51,819 nt of DNA, from the NCBI GenBank assembly GCA_937922815.1, contig CALAJP010000216.1, forward strand, positions 1 to 51,819. The letters run 5' to 3'. A program made the position numbers and the translations under genes. Under the pieces are notes generated by a model that saw nothing but the letters and a program-made list of their open reading frames with translations, was not told the origin of the DNA and ran no database searches. Shown in pieces: positions 24,519 through 35,158 of the stretch; positions within the stretch are counted from its first letter, which is position 1, and each line of letters opens with the position of its first letter. The DNA comes from an uncultured Saprospiraceae bacterium. Lineage in GTDB: Bacteria; Bacteroidota; Bacteroidia; Chitinophagales; Saprospiraceae.

Positions 24519-27500
24519 ATGAAGAAGAATTTTCAAAGTCAGTTATGGGTAGGGGTAGCAGATAAGAATAATGATCCCAATATCATTGAGCAAGCAGACA
24601 AAGAATATGTTGGTCTACCTGTAGAAAAAGCCTTAACAGATGAAAAAATCGGTTCAGAAATTTCTACCAATCGTAGAGACTTTTTGAAATATTTAGGTTT
24701 TGGTTTAGGTGCTGCGACAGTTGCAGCAAGTTGTGATACGCCTGTTCGTAAAGCAATCCCTTATGTAACTAAACCTGATGCAATTGTTCCAGGTGTTGCT
24801 ACTTATTATGCATCTTCATTCGTAAGTAATGGTGAATTTTGCCCCGTAATTGTTAAAACAAGAGAAGGAAGACCTATCAAAGTAGAGGGGAATTCATTAT
24901 CTAAAATGACAGAAGGTGGTACAAATGCAAGAGCTCAAGCAATGGTTCTTGGACTTTATGATATAAATAGAACAAAACAGTCGGGTAAAGTAGTAGATGG
25001 TTCAATTGATGGTTCTGGTTGGGGAACTATTTCAAAAGAAATTAAATCTAAACTTTCTTCTGATTCAAAAGTAAGAATCGTTACTCAAACGGAATTAAGT
25101 CCTTCTGTTTTGGCTTCATACGAAGCATTTAAGGCAACTTATCCGAATACTGAGGTTGTAACTTATGACTCATTATCTTCAGCAGCTTTATTATCTGTAG
25201 TAAAAGAAGCTACAGGGAAAGCAGTTGTTCCTGACTATGATTTTGGTGCTGCTAAAACTATCGTTAGTTTCAATGCTGATTTCTTAGGTACATGGATTTC
25301 TCCAGTAGAGTACACGAATCATTATATTAAAAATAGAAAGATTAAGGATTACAAAAATCCTAAACAATCAAGACATATACAAGTAGAATCAAGAATGTCA
25401 TTGACAGGATCTAATGCTGATAATAGAATTCAGCTTAGACCTTCTCAACAAAGTGCTGCTATTGCAACTCTATATAATTTAGTTGCTGCTGCAACTGGAG
25501 GTCAAAGGGTAAAAGCACCAAAACTTGATGATGTAAAAGCAAGCAATGCTATTAAAAAAACAGCTAAAGAATTAATTGCTGGAGGAAAATCAGGTTTAGT
25601 AGTTTGTGGAAATAACAACTACGGAGATCAAGCATTATGTTTAGAAATTAACAAACTAATCGGTTCAATAGGTAATACTGTTAAGTTTGGTAATGTTTCT
25701 ATGCAAAAACAAGGTTCTGATATCGCATTCAAAAAATTAATTGATGAGATGAAATCTGGATCTGTAGATGTTTTATTTGTAGCGGGAGGAAACCCTGCTT
25801 ATGATAATGCATTTGCACCTATGTTTACTCAAGCATTAGAAAAGGTTAAAACTAAGGTTGCTATAACAGAAGAGTTTAATGAAACTGCAGCCGCTTGTGA
25901 TTATGTGATTGCAAAAGATCACGGGTTAGAAAGTTGGAGTGATGCTATGCCTAAAGCAGGTTGTTATGCATTGATTCAACCTACGATTTCAAGGTTGTTT
26001 GATACACAATCTCCTATTACTGCGATGTTGACATTGGCTAATTACCCTGGTTTAACAGGCGATAGACCAGAAATGGATTTTATCAAATCTCAATGGAAAG
26101 AAACTTTTGCGGGACAATCTAACTTCTTATCATTTAATAATTTCTGGGATAGTGCATTGCATGATGGAATTATTGAAAATGAGATAGCAGAAGGCGAAGA
26201 ATTTTCAATTACAACAAATATTACTAAAGCTGCTAGTTCTTTAACGAAGCCATTAAGTGCTGCTGTTGAGGTAGAATTAGTCGAAAGCATCAATATCGGT
26301 TCTGGTCAATACGCGAATAACCCATGGTTACAAGAAATGCCAGACCCCATTAATAGAACAGTTTGGGGGAATTATTTCTCTATTCCAATTAAATGGAACG
26401 GTTCTGACTTTGAAGGTTTTAACGGTGTAGGTAAAAGATTATCTTACGGTGAAACAGAAACTTTTGATGTAACCGTTAAAGGATTGAAACAACATGTAAC
26501 AGGTGTTGCTCAGTTCGGTCAATACGAAGGAACAGCTTCGTATGCATTAGGTTTTGGTAGAGAAGTAGTTGGAAGATGTGGAAAAGAAATTGGATTGAAT
26601 GCTTATCCTTGGTTATCAGTTGATAATAATGGATTTGTACAATACTTTACTGCTGCGGATGAAGTATCATCTAACATAACTACGATGAAAGGATTCCCTT
26701 GTGTTCAATACCACAGTACATTAGGGGTTACGGGAAAGGTAACAGGTTCAGAAGATACGGTAAATGTTGATGAAGAAGCAATTGTTACCTTAGGTTCTGG
26801 TTACCAAGGATCATTAACGAATAGAACAATTCTATATACAGGTCAAAGCTCTCAAGAAGGTATGCATGACTTGGTAGATCATATTAAAGAAAAACGATCA
26901 GAAGCTAAGCACTTGAACGATGCTACTCTTTATCCTTTCGAAGAAAGAATGGAAGATTTTTATGGAGTAGGTCACCATTGGGCTATGCACGTAGATATGA
27001 CGGCTTGTACTGGATGTGGATCTTGTACGGTTGCTTGTATGGCTGAAAATAATATTCCTGTTGTAGGATCTAAAGAGGTTGCAAGACATCATGAGATGAC
27101 TTGGTTGAGAATTGATAGATATTTTTATGGTGATGTTGACAACCCAAGTGTTGCTTATCAACCATTGATGTGTCAGCATTGTGATAATGCTCCTTGTGAG
27201 AATGTTTGTCCAGTAAATGCCACTAACCATAGTGGAGAAGGTCTTAATCAGATGGCTTATAACAGATGTGTTGGTACAAGATATTGTGCAAACAACTGTC
27301 CTTATAAAGTAAGACGTTTCAATTGGTTGGATTATACTACTGCAGATTTGTTTGGTGCAAACCAAAACAGTATCAATGGTGAGGATCCTGCTTACTACAC
27401 TGACAACTTAACACGTATGGTGTTAAACCCTGATGTTACAGTTCGTTCAAGAGGAGTTATTGAAAAATGTAGTTTCTGTACACAAAGACTTCAAGAAGGT

Positions 27501-27737
27501 AAATTGAATGCTAAAATGGAGGGCAGACCATTGCGTGATAGTGATGTGAAAACAGCATGTCAAACAGCATGTCCTACAGGAGCAATTACTTTCGGAGATA
27601 GAAATAATAAGAAAGGAGAAGTAAGTAAGAAAATTAGTTCACCTGTAACATATAGAGTATTAGAAGAAGTGAATGTACAATCTTCTGTATTCTATGATGC
27701 AAGAATTAATAATAAAAAAGAAGATTTCGAGGCTTAA
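24519..27737 (+). CDS. actB: Alternative complex III subunit B, iron-sulfur protein with molybdopterin-oxidoreductase-like domain
   Basis: The 1072-residue protein has a twin-arginine-type signal inset at residues 52-57 (RRDFLK) and a Cys72 after the hydrophobic stretch. Residues about 80-780 resemble a molybdopterin oxidoreductase that in this family carries no cofactor. The C-terminal ferredoxin-like part has cysteine groups at C830-x2-C833-x2-C836-x3-C840, C885-x2-C888-x4-C893-x3-C897, C917-x5-C923-x3-C927 and a last CSFC...CQTAC set, for the Fe-S chain that carries electrons from quinol to ActA. It is second in the operon, 65 bases after actA. Confidence 0.95.
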   Translation: MKKNFQSQLWVGVADKNNDPNIIEQADKEYVGLPVEKALTDEKIGSEISTNRRDFLKYLGFGLGAATVAASCDTPVRKAIPYVTKPDAIVPGVATYYASSFVSNGEFCPVIVKTREGRPIKVEGNSLSKMTEGGTNARAQAMVLGLYDINRTKQSGKVVDGSIDGSGWGTISKEIKSKLSSDSKVRIVTQTELSPSVLASYEAFKATYPNTEVVTYDSLSSAALLSVVKEATGKAVVPDYDFGAAKTIVSFNADFLGTWISPVEYTNHYIKNRKIKDYKNPKQSRHIQVESRMSLTGSNADNRIQLRPSQQSAAIATLYNLVAAATGGQRVKAPKLDDVKASNAIKKTAKELIAGGKSGLVVCGNNNYGDQALCLEINKLIGSIGNTVKFGNVSMQKQGSDIAFKKLIDEMKSGSVDVLFVAGGNPAYDNAFAPMFTQALEKVKTKVAITEEFNETAAACDYVIAKDHGLESWSDAMPKAGCYALIQPTISRLFDTQSPITAMLTLANYPGLTGDRPEMDFIKSQWKETFAGQSNFLSFNNFWDSALHDGIIENEIAEGEEFSITTNITKAASSLTKPLSAAVEVELVESINIGSGQYANNPWLQEMPDPINRTVWGNYFSIPIKWNGSDFEGFNGVGKRLSYGETETFDVTVKGLKQHVTGVAQFGQYEGTASYALGFGREVVGRCGKEIGLNAYPWLSVDNNGFVQYFTAADEVSSNITTMKGFPCVQYHSTLGVTGKVTGSEDTVNVDEEAIVTLGSGYQGSLTNRTILYTGQSSQEGMHDLVDHIKEKRSEAKHLNDATLYPFEERMEDFYGVGHHWAMHVDMTACTGCGSCTVACMAENNIPVVGSKEVARHHEMTWLRIDRYFYGDVDNPSVAYQPLMCQHCDNAPCENVCPVNATNHSGEGLNQMAYNRCVGTRYCANNCPYKVRRFNWLDYTTADLFGANQNSINGEDPAYYTDNLTRMVLNPDVTVRSRGVIEKCSFCTQRLQEGKLNAKMEGRPLRDSDVKTACQTACPTGAITFGDRNNKKGEVSKKISSPVTYRVLEEVNVQSSVFYDARINNKKEDFEA

Positions 27738-27829
27738 TTAAGTTCTCATTGAATTAATATAAATTTATAAAAGAAAGCTATTTTAATTAGCCTACGTAAA
27801 TTCTGGAATAGCAAAAAACATTAAATTAT

Positions 27830-29227
27830 ATGAGTGCAGTTGTATCAAAGATTCGCGAACCTCTTGTAACAGGTAGTAAAACATACCATCAGATTACAGA
27901 GGATTTAGTGGGGCCTACAGAGAAGACCCCAAGCGTTGAGTGGATAATTGGATTTATCATTGCGTTATCTTGTTTGGGTTTTGGCGTTTTTTCTATAGCA
28001 TGGACTATTTGGTTCGGTATAGGAAGTTGGGATTTGAACAGAACGATTGGATGGGGTTGGGATATTACTAACTTCGTTTGGTGGGTAGGTATTGGTCACG
28101 CAGGAACACTAATCTCAGCGATTCTATTACTATTTAGACAGAAATGGAGAACGGGTGTAAACCGTGCAGCAGAAGCAATGACAATCTTTGCGGTTATTTG
28201 TGCAGCATTATTCCCTGGTATTCACGTAGGTAGAGCATGGGTAGTATTTTTCTTCTTCCCTTACCCAAATACAAGAGGACCTCTATGGGTTAACTTTAAC
28301 TCGCCTTTATTATGGGATTTATTTGCGATATCAACGTACTTTACAGTATCTCTTTTATTCTGGTACACAGGTTTAGTACCTGATTTTGCCACAGTAAGAG
28401 ATAGAGCTAAAGGAATTAGAAAGAAATTATATGATGTATTAGCTTTTGGTTGGACAGGTTCTGCAAAACACTGGCAAAGATGGGAGTCTTTATCTTTAAT
28501 CTTAGCAGGTTTAGCAACTCCATTAGTATTATCTGTACATACAATTGTATCTTTTGATTTCGCTACATCAGTTATTCCAGGATGGCATACCACAATTTTC
28601 CCTCCTTATTTCGTAGCAGGTGCGATTTTCTCAGGATTCGCAATGGTACTTACACTGATGATTATAACAAGAAAGATATTAAACTTACAAGATTATATTA
28701 CAATCGCTCATATTGAGTCAATGAATAAAGTAATATTATTGACGGGTTCAATGGTAGGTGTTGCTTATTTGACGGAGTTGTTTGTAGCTTGGTATTCAGG
28801 TTATGTATATGAGCAGTTTGCATTTTATAATAGAGCTTTAGGTCCTTATTGGTGGTCATACTTTGGAATGATGACTTGTAACGTTATTACACCTCAATTT
28901 TTCTGGAGTAAAAAAATCAGAAGAAACCTAAACTGGACGTTTGCATTATCAATTGTTGTAAATATTGGTATGTGGTTCGAAAGGTTTGTGATTATTGCTA
29001 CTACTTTGGCAAGAGATTATTTGCCATCATCTTGGTCTTATTATGTACCAACATGGGTAGAGGTAGGAATTTATATCGGTACTATTGGTATTTTCTTCAC
29101 ATTTTATTTATTGTTTACTAGAATTGCACCAGTTGTGGCTATCGCAGAGATTAAGTCTATATTGAAAGCAGGTGGTAACCAATATGTAGGAGAGAATGCA
29201 ACGCACCATAAAGAGCATGCTCATTAA
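27830..29227 (+). CDS. actC: Alternative complex III subunit C, NrfD-like quinol-oxidising membrane protein
   Basis: This NrfD/PsrC-family protein of 465 residues has about ten membrane helices and is one of the two homologous quinol-side subunits (with ActF at 30681). In solved complexes ActC holds the quinol site next to ActB. A soluble N-terminal segment (about 1-38) precedes the first helix. The stretch from WNWDITNFVWWVGIGHAGTL-like residues (about 75-95) is the family signature. It is the third gene of the operon. Confidence 0.95.
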   Translation: MSAVVSKIREPLVTGSKTYHQITEDLVGPTEKTPSVEWIIGFIIALSCLGFGVFSIAWTIWFGIGSWDLNRTIGWGWDITNFVWWVGIGHAGTLISAILLLFRQKWRTGVNRAAEAMTIFAVICAALFPGIHVGRAWVVFFFFPYPNTRGPLWVNFNSPLLWDLFAISTYFTVSLLFWYTGLVPDFATVRDRAKGIRKKLYDVLAFGWTGSAKHWQRWESLSLILAGLATPLVLSVHTIVSFDFATSVIPGWHTTIFPPYFVAGAIFSGFAMVLTLMIITRKILNLQDYITIAHIESMNKVILLTGSMVGVAYLTELFVAWYSGYVYEQFAFYNRALGPYWWSYFGMMTCNVITPQFFWSKKIRRNLNWTFALSIVVNIGMWFERFVIIATTLARDYLPSSWSYYVPTWVEVGIYIGTIGIFFTFYLLFTRIAPVVAIAEIKSILKAGGNQYVGENATHHKEHAH

Positions 29228-29260
29228 TTTTATTTAAGAAAATCAATAATTTCAAATATA

Positions 29261-29794
29261 ATGGCAGAATTTAGAAGTCAAGAAGTTTTATACGGACTTT
29301 ATAACGACGAAGAAATTTTGATGGATGCAGTCAAAGTTGCTAATGAAAAGCACCTTGAGATAATGGAGGTATTTACACCTTTTCCTGTCCATGGATTAGA
29401 TCCTTTATTAGGGTTAACTGAGTCACGTTTACATATCGCTGGTTTTATCTATGGTATGATAGGTACATTGACCGCATTTTTATTTATGACTTGGGTTTTT
29501 ACAAGTGATTGGCCAGCTGTTTTTGGTGGAAAGCCATATTGGTCTATTCCTTCATTTATCCCTATTACTTTTGAGGTTACGGTATTGTTTGCTGCAATCG
29601 GTATGGTGGTTTCCTTTTATATTGTATGTGGATTAGGACCTGGTGTTAATAATCCTATCTTAGATAAAAGAATCACAGATGATAAATTTTGTTTGGCTTT
29701 TCAGACAAACGGAGCATCTGAGGAGGAAATAGAAACCTTGAACAAATTTTTTAATGATACTAATGCCGAAGAGGTAAGTACTAAAATAATTTAA
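29261..29794 (+). CDS. actD: Alternative complex III subunit D (DUF3341)
   Basis: The 177-residue protein has a soluble N-terminal alpha/beta domain, two central membrane helices (about 66-86 and 103-126) and a short soluble tail. Motifs EVFTPFPVHGLD and YGMIGTLTAFLFM are typical of DUF3341/ActD. It is a structural membrane subunit without cofactors. Gene order C-D-E is kept, with only 33 bases to actC. Confidence 0.95.
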   Translation: MAEFRSQEVLYGLYNDEEILMDAVKVANEKHLEIMEVFTPFPVHGLDPLLGLTESRLHIAGFIYGMIGTLTAFLFMTWVFTSDWPAVFGGKPYWSIPSFIPITFEVTVLFAAIGMVVSFYIVCGLGPGVNNPILDKRITDDKFCLAFQTNGASEEEIETLNKFFNDTNAEEVSTKII

Positions 29795-29807
29795 AATATA
29801 AATTTCG

Positions 29808-30626
29808 ATGACTCGATTTAATATTAATATAATCTTACTTGCATCTGTCTTAGCTGTTTTGGCAATGGGTTGTAGCAAGTCGGAAGGCAATAACGCTGGA
29901 ACGGAGTATATGCCAGATATGTACCATTCGATTGCTTATGAAGCAAACTTGGATGATTATTATTACTATAATACTTGGGATTCTAGAAAAGCATATTACG
30001 AACTTGCTGAACCTAGAAAACCTGTTTCAGGTACTATTCCTCGAGGAGCATTAGGTTTATCCCTTGCTTCTAAAAGTAAAAGAAATAAAATTCAATCTAG
30101 TTTGAATGGTGTTGATAAAACAAATACTAGATGGATTCCTGTTAATGGTAGTGTACCATACTACTATGCAGATACAGAAGAGGAGAGAGTAAGAGCAACA
30201 AATGAAATTATAGAAAATCCTTTTCCAATTACAAATGCTGGATTAGAATCTGCAAAACCATTGTACGAAACTTACTGTGGTATTTGTCACGGAAATAAAG
30301 GAGATGGATTAGGTTATTTAGTAGCTGATGAAAATAAGAATGCTAAATATCCTGCTGCACCAGCAAATTTCTTGAAAGACGAATTTGTTCAAGCTTCTAA
30401 CGGAAGATATTACCACGCTATCATTCATGGTAAAAATGTGATGGGTGGTTATGCAGACAAACTTTCTTATGAAGAAAGGTGGCAAGTTATTCATTACATC
30501 AGATCATTGCAAGCTAAAAATGCTAAGTTGAAATACGATGAAACGATGAATGAATTAAACACAGTAGATATTCCTTTGTCAGTATTTAATGCACCGACGA
30601 CGAGTGTAGAAGAAACTACAAAATAA
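29808..30626 (+). CDS. actE: Alternative complex III subunit E, monoheme cytochrome c lipoprotein
   Basis: The 272-residue protein has a lipoprotein signal peptide with lipobox AMGC (Cys22) and one heme site, C157-G-I-C160-H161, in a class I cytochrome c domain (about 145-235); a Met in VMGGYADKLSYEERW (IHGKNVMGGY) is a plausible sixth ligand. It passes electrons between ActA and the oxidase or a soluble carrier. Only 13 bases separate it from actD. Confidence 0.95.
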   Translation: MTRFNINIILLASVLAVLAMGCSKSEGNNAGTEYMPDMYHSIAYEANLDDYYYYNTWDSRKAYYELAEPRKPVSGTIPRGALGLSLASKSKRNKIQSSLNGVDKTNTRWIPVNGSVPYYYADTEEERVRATNEIIENPFPITNAGLESAKPLYETYCGICHGNKGDGLGYLVADENKNAKYPAAPANFLKDEFVQASNGRYYHAIIHGKNVMGGYADKLSYEERWQVIHYIRSLQAKNAKLKYDETMNELNTVDIPLSVFNAPTTSVEETTK

Positions 30627-30680
30627 TTTACTATTAATTGAATTGAAAATATATCCTGTTTTATAAAGTAATAGAAAGAA

Positions 30681-31985
30681 ATGAATAATAATTTTACTTT
30701 CGAAGGAAAACAAAAAAGTATACTCTTATCTGGAATTGGGTTAGGTATCGTATGTATGGTACTTACGTTCTTCATGGGAGATCACGGAGCTGTGAGATTT
30801 TGGTCTAATTTTCTTCACAATTCCGTATTCTTTACAGGAATTGCCTACACAGCACTTTTTGTAATTGCAGCATTTACGACTGCCTATGCAGGTTGGTTTA
30901 TTGTGATTAAACGTATTTGGGAAGCTATCTCACTTTTCTTAGTAGTAGGATTAGTCTTAATGATGGTGATAGCAGTAGGACTTTGGATGGGATACCATGA
31001 TTTATATCATTGGGGAATACATGGAGTTGCTGATGTTAATTCTGAAACTTATGATGCTTTAATTGCTGGAAAATCTGCTTTTTTAAATAAAGGTTGGTAC
31101 ACATTCGGAACTTTAGCAATCGTAGGTTCATGGATTTTCTTTGCACAAAAATTACGTTCATTATCAGTAGCAGAAGATGACTATACTGTTGGTGATTACG
31201 GAATACATAAGAAAATCAAAGTTTGGACAGCAGTATTTTTACCAATTGGAGCATTCACGTCTTCTGCAATCATTTGGTTGTGGGTTATGTCCGTAGATTC
31301 TCATTGGTATTCTACATTATATGCATGGTACGCTACTGCAAGTTGGTGGGTTTCATGTTTGTGTTTAACAATTTTGATTATTCTTTATTTGAAATCTAAA
31401 AACTATTTGCAAGGAGTAACTGTCGAGCATATGCACGATTTAGGTAAATTAACCTTTGCTTTTAGTATCTTTTGGACTTACTTATGGTTCTCTCAATTTA
31501 TGCTTATTTGGTATAGTAATGTTGGGGAAGAAACTATATATTTTAGAGAAAGAATGGATAATTACCCTGTTTTATTTTGGGGGAATTTAGCATTGAACTT
31601 TATTTTACCTTTCTTCATTTTGATGAGAAATGATACAAAACGTAAAATGGGATCATTAGCTATAGCGGCATTAGTAGTTTTATTCGGTCACTGGATTGAT
31701 TTCTTCTTAATGCTTAAACCAGGTATTTTGCATACGCAACATTATCTACCAGGTAATCATGGAGAGGCTCATCATGATGCGGGTGGACACGAAGGGGCTG
31801 GCCATGGTGCGGAACATGTTAGCGATGCAGTTGCAGGGTTTACAATGCCAGGCTTGTTAGAGATTGGTACTTTTATCGGGTTTTTATGTTTGTTTTTATT
31901 TGTAGTTTATACTCACATTTCTAAAGCATCATTATTACCTAAGAATGATCCTTATGTTGAAGAAAGTCTTCACCATCATTCATAA
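30681..31985 (+). CDS. actF: Alternative complex III subunit F, NrfD-like membrane protein
   Basis: The 434-residue polytopic protein has about ten helices and is homologous to ActC. In known complexes it lacks the Fe-S partner and may hold a proton path. A His-rich loop (about residues 353-377, many HH/GH pairs) sits before the final helix and could bind metal or simply face the periplasm. It is the last act gene; coxB starts 48 bases later, so complex III and oxidase genes form one transcription unit. Confidence 0.94.
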   Translation: MNNNFTFEGKQKSILLSGIGLGIVCMVLTFFMGDHGAVRFWSNFLHNSVFFTGIAYTALFVIAAFTTAYAGWFIVIKRIWEAISLFLVVGLVLMMVIAVGLWMGYHDLYHWGIHGVADVNSETYDALIAGKSAFLNKGWYTFGTLAIVGSWIFFAQKLRSLSVAEDDYTVGDYGIHKKIKVWTAVFLPIGAFTSSAIIWLWVMSVDSHWYSTLYAWYATASWWVSCLCLTILIILYLKSKNYLQGVTVEHMHDLGKLTFAFSIFWTYLWFSQFMLIWYSNVGEETIYFRERMDNYPVLFWGNLALNFILPFFILMRNDTKRKMGSLAIAALVVLFGHWIDFFLMLKPGILHTQHYLPGNHGEAHHDAGGHEGAGHGAEHVSDAVAGFTMPGLLEIGTFIGFLCLFLFVVYTHISKASLLPKNDPYVEESLHHHS

Positions 31986-32033
31986 TTTATTTAAAGAGAG
32001 GATTAAATTTAAAGAAAAAATATTTATTAAGAC

Positions 32034-33185
32034 ATGGTACTTGTAATTGTCATATTGTGTTTGGTTGTCTTAGGAATCATCCTTGTTCAGATTGGTAAAA
32101 TATCTGAGTTAGCGGGTTCTATCCGAGGGGAAGAAGATGTTGAACGCCAAGGAAATAGCACACAATCTAAATTAATGTTATTGTTTTTGCCTTTGTTCTT
32201 GATTGGCTGTATAGCTTCAGGATTATATTACAAAAACTATATGTTAGGTTATGGACCACACGAATCTGCTTCAGAGCATGGTTTAGCTTTAGATAGCATT
32301 TTCCATACTACCTTTGTTGTTACTGGTGTCGTATTTTTATTGACGCAAATAGCTTTATTCTACTTTGCATGGAAATATAAATTTGATAGAAAGAAAAGAG
32401 CTTCGTTTATTTCACATGATAATACATTGGAAATAGTTTGGACTGCAATTCCAGCAATCACAATGGCTTTTTTAGTAATCAACGGGCTTGTAGCTTGGAA
32501 TGAAGTTATGGCTGATGTTGATGAAGGAGAAGAGGTAATGGAAATTGAAGCAATGGGACAACAATTCGCTTGGTTATTAAGATATCCTGGTGCAGATGGA
32601 AAATTAGGAGAGAGAGACTATAGAGCAATAAGCTCTACAAACCCTTTTGGTCAAGTGTGGGAAGATAGAGCGAATCTTGATGATTTTCATCCTTCTGAAA
32701 TTGTTTTACCTGTAGGTAAGAAAGTTAGAGTTAGAATTACAGCTAAAGATGTACTTCATAACTTTGATATTCCTCACTTTAGAGTAAAAATGGATGCAGT
32801 ACCTGGTATGCCAACATACTTTGTATTTACTCCAACAATTACAACCGAAGAATATAGACAACGATTGAAGGAATACCCTGAATATCATGAATTAGAAGAT
32901 CCAACTGATCCGGCAGGACCTAAAATGTGGGAAGCATTCGACTACGAATTGGCATGTGCTGAGTTGTGTGGTAAAGGTCACTATTCAATGAGACGAGTTG
33001 TTAAAATCGTTGAAGAAGAAGAATATCTAGCATGGTTAGAAAAACAAAATGCTCATTATACTTCTCAAATTAAGGGAAAAGAAGGGTTGGATCCTTATTA
33101 TTCAGCAAGTATTGTTAAGGAAGAAACTCAAGCTCTTGTTACTGAAACAGAAAATGAGAAACATTCTGAAGATCATAGCCATTAA
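32034..33185 (+). CDS. coxB: Cytochrome c oxidase subunit II
   Basis: The 383-residue protein has an extra N-terminal membrane helix (2-20) and further hydrophobic segments, the last two (about 89-110 and 130-150) being the usual subunit II hairpin, then a cupredoxin domain. The dinuclear CuA ligands are intact: His242 (LHNFDIPHF) and C308-A-E310-L-C312-G-K-G-H316-Y-S-M319. There is no fused cytochrome c domain, so this is an aa3-type rather than caa3-type subunit; ActA or ActE would deliver electrons directly. Confidence 0.96.
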   Translation: MVLVIVILCLVVLGIILVQIGKISELAGSIRGEEDVERQGNSTQSKLMLLFLPLFLIGCIASGLYYKNYMLGYGPHESASEHGLALDSIFHTTFVVTGVVFLLTQIALFYFAWKYKFDRKKRASFISHDNTLEIVWTAIPAITMAFLVINGLVAWNEVMADVDEGEEVMEIEAMGQQFAWLLRYPGADGKLGERDYRAISSTNPFGQVWEDRANLDDFHPSEIVLPVGKKVRVRITAKDVLHNFDIPHFRVKMDAVPGMPTYFVFTPTITTEEYRQRLKEYPEYHELEDPTDPAGPKMWEAFDYELACAELCGKGHYSMRRVVKIVEEEEYLAWLEKQNAHYTSQIKGKEGLDPYYSASIVKEETQALVTETENEKHSEDHSH

Positions 33186-33272
33186 TTTTTTGCTACGATT
33201 TTAAACAAAATTTGACTTTTTGAGTTCACAATTTAAGAACTTATATCTAAAAAGAATTAGAATTTTTATAAT

Positions 33273-35120
33273 ATGACTGAGTTAACATCTAATGCAACAG
33301 AGGAAAAATTAGTTCAAGAATTAGGCTACGATGATCATTTTCATGAACATCATGATGGCGATAAATTCCAATCTAATTTTATTACTACTTATGTATTTAG
33401 TTTAGATCATAAAGTTATTGCTCGCCAGTTCCTTATTACAGGAATTTTTTGGGCATTTATAGCTGGTTTAATGTCTTTAGTATTTAGGTTACAATTAGGT
33501 TTTCCTGAAGAAGACATGGCGTGGTTAAGACCATTTTTAGGAAAATGGGTTACCCTTAGTGAAGAAGGAGTAGGAGCAATTTCTCCTGAATTCTATTACG
33601 CTATGGTAACTATGCATGGTACTATCTTAGTATTCTTTGTATTGACTGCAGGACTATCGGGTACATTTAGTAATCTTTTAATTCCATTGCAGCTAGGTGC
33701 TAGAGATATGGCATCACCTTTATTGAACATGTTATCATACTGGTTCTTCTTTTTAGGTGGTTTAATCATGTTTTTATCATTATTCTTAAGTACAGGACCA
33801 TTCTCTGGTGGTTGGACAGCATATCCTCCATTGAGTATTTTACCTCAAGCATCTTCAGGATCAGGAGCAGGTATGACGATGTGGTCTTTGAGTTTAGTGA
33901 TGTTTGTAGTATCGGTATTACTAGGTGGTATCAACTATATCTCAACTATTCTTAACTTAAGAACAAAAGGTATGACACTTTGGAGAATGCCTTTGACTAT
34001 ATGGACGTTCTTTATTACTGCAATCGTAGGTTTGTTATCATTCCCTGTATTAGCTTCAGCAGTATTCTTAGTATTTTTCGATAGATCATTAGGAACAAGT
34101 TTCTTTTTGAACGAAATTAATATTGGAGGAGAGGCTTTAGCTCAATCAGGTGGATCACCGATATTGTTCCAACATTTATTTTGGTTCTTAGGTCACCCAG
34201 AAGTATATATCATTATCTTACCTGCGATGGGTATGGTATCTGAAGTACTTTCTGTAAATTCAAGAAAACCAATTTTTGGATATAAGGCAATGGTATTTTC
34301 AGTAGTTGCAATTGCATTCTTATCATTCATTGTATGGGCTCACCATATGTTTATGTCTGGAGTGAATCCATTTATTAGTAACTTCTTCGTAGTATTCACA
34401 TTGATTATTGCTGTTCCTTCAGCGGTAAAAGTATTCAACTGGATTGCTACTTTATATAAAGGTAATGTAAGATTAAATGCAGCATCGATGTTTTCAATTG
34501 GATTCGTTTCAATGTTCATATCTGGTGGATTAACGGGTATTTTCTTAGGAAACTCGGCTATTGATATCCAAATGCATGATACTTACTTTGTAGTTGCCCA
34601 TTTCCATATTGTAATGGGAGTTGCTGCATTCTTTGGTATGTTTGCTGGTATTTACCACTGGTACCCGAAAATGTTCGGTAGACATATGAATAAATTATTA
34701 GGAAATATCCATTTCTGGGGAACAATGATTTCTGCTTATGCAGTATTTTGGCCAATGCATTATTTAGGTATTGCTGGTGTTCCAAGAAGATATTATAGTT
34801 TTGATGTATTTCAAACATTCGATCATTTTGATGATATGAATAAGTTTATCACAATTGCAGCTTTTGCAGTATTCTTATTCCAATTAGTTTTTGTTCTTAA
34901 CTTCTTTTATAGTATTTGGTTTGGTAAGAAACAAACGAAGAAGAACCCTTACGGAGCAACTACTTTGGAGTGGACTACTCCAATCGAAGCTATTCATGGA
35001 AACTGGCCGGGTAAAATACCAACAGTTCAAAGATGGGCTTATGATTATAGTAAAGATGGAACGGATTACTTGCCTCAACATCTTCCTAAGCAAGATTTTG
35101 AGTCAGACGAAGTACATTAA
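33273..35120 (+). CDS. coxA: Cytochrome c oxidase subunit I
   Basis: This is the catalytic heme-copper subunit, 615 residues and about twelve helices plus C-terminal extension. His115 (MHGT) and His445 (VAHFHIV) fit the low-spin heme, His443 the high-spin heme, and CuB is held by His308, His357 and His358. Tyr312 in GHPEVY is the cross-linked tyrosine and Glu310 marks an A1-type D-channel enzyme. It reduces oxygen to water and pumps protons. It is in the same operon as the complex III genes, as in supercomplex-forming Bacteroidota. Confidence 0.97.
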   Translation: MTELTSNATEEKLVQELGYDDHFHEHHDGDKFQSNFITTYVFSLDHKVIARQFLITGIFWAFIAGLMSLVFRLQLGFPEEDMAWLRPFLGKWVTLSEEGVGAISPEFYYAMVTMHGTILVFFVLTAGLSGTFSNLLIPLQLGARDMASPLLNMLSYWFFFLGGLIMFLSLFLSTGPFSGGWTAYPPLSILPQASSGSGAGMTMWSLSLVMFVVSVLLGGINYISTILNLRTKGMTLWRMPLTIWTFFITAIVGLLSFPVLASAVFLVFFDRSLGTSFFLNEINIGGEALAQSGGSPILFQHLFWFLGHPEVYIIILPAMGMVSEVLSVNSRKPIFGYKAMVFSVVAIAFLSFIVWAHHMFMSGVNPFISNFFVVFTLIIAVPSAVKVFNWIATLYKGNVRLNAASMFSIGFVSMFISGGLTGIFLGNSAIDIQMHDTYFVVAHFHIVMGVAAFFGMFAGIYHWYPKMFGRHMNKLLGNIHFWGTMISAYAVFWPMHYLGIAGVPRRYYSFDVFQTFDHFDDMNKFITIAAFAVFLFQLVFVLNFFYSIWFGKKQTKKNPYGATTLEWTTPIEAIHGNWPGKIPTVQRWAYDYSKDGTDYLPQHLPKQDFESDEVH

Positions 35121-35158
35121 ATTATTAGATTGAATTAATATATCTATTTAGATAAGAA

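Noticed and set aside
32034-33185. caa3-type oxidase with cytochrome c fused to subunit II
   Set aside because: There is no CXXCH motif in CoxB; the protein ends after the cupredoxin domain with a charged tail.
34891-35133. 80-codon plus-strand ORF in another frame
   Set aside because: It lies inside the clearly coding C-terminus of coxA.
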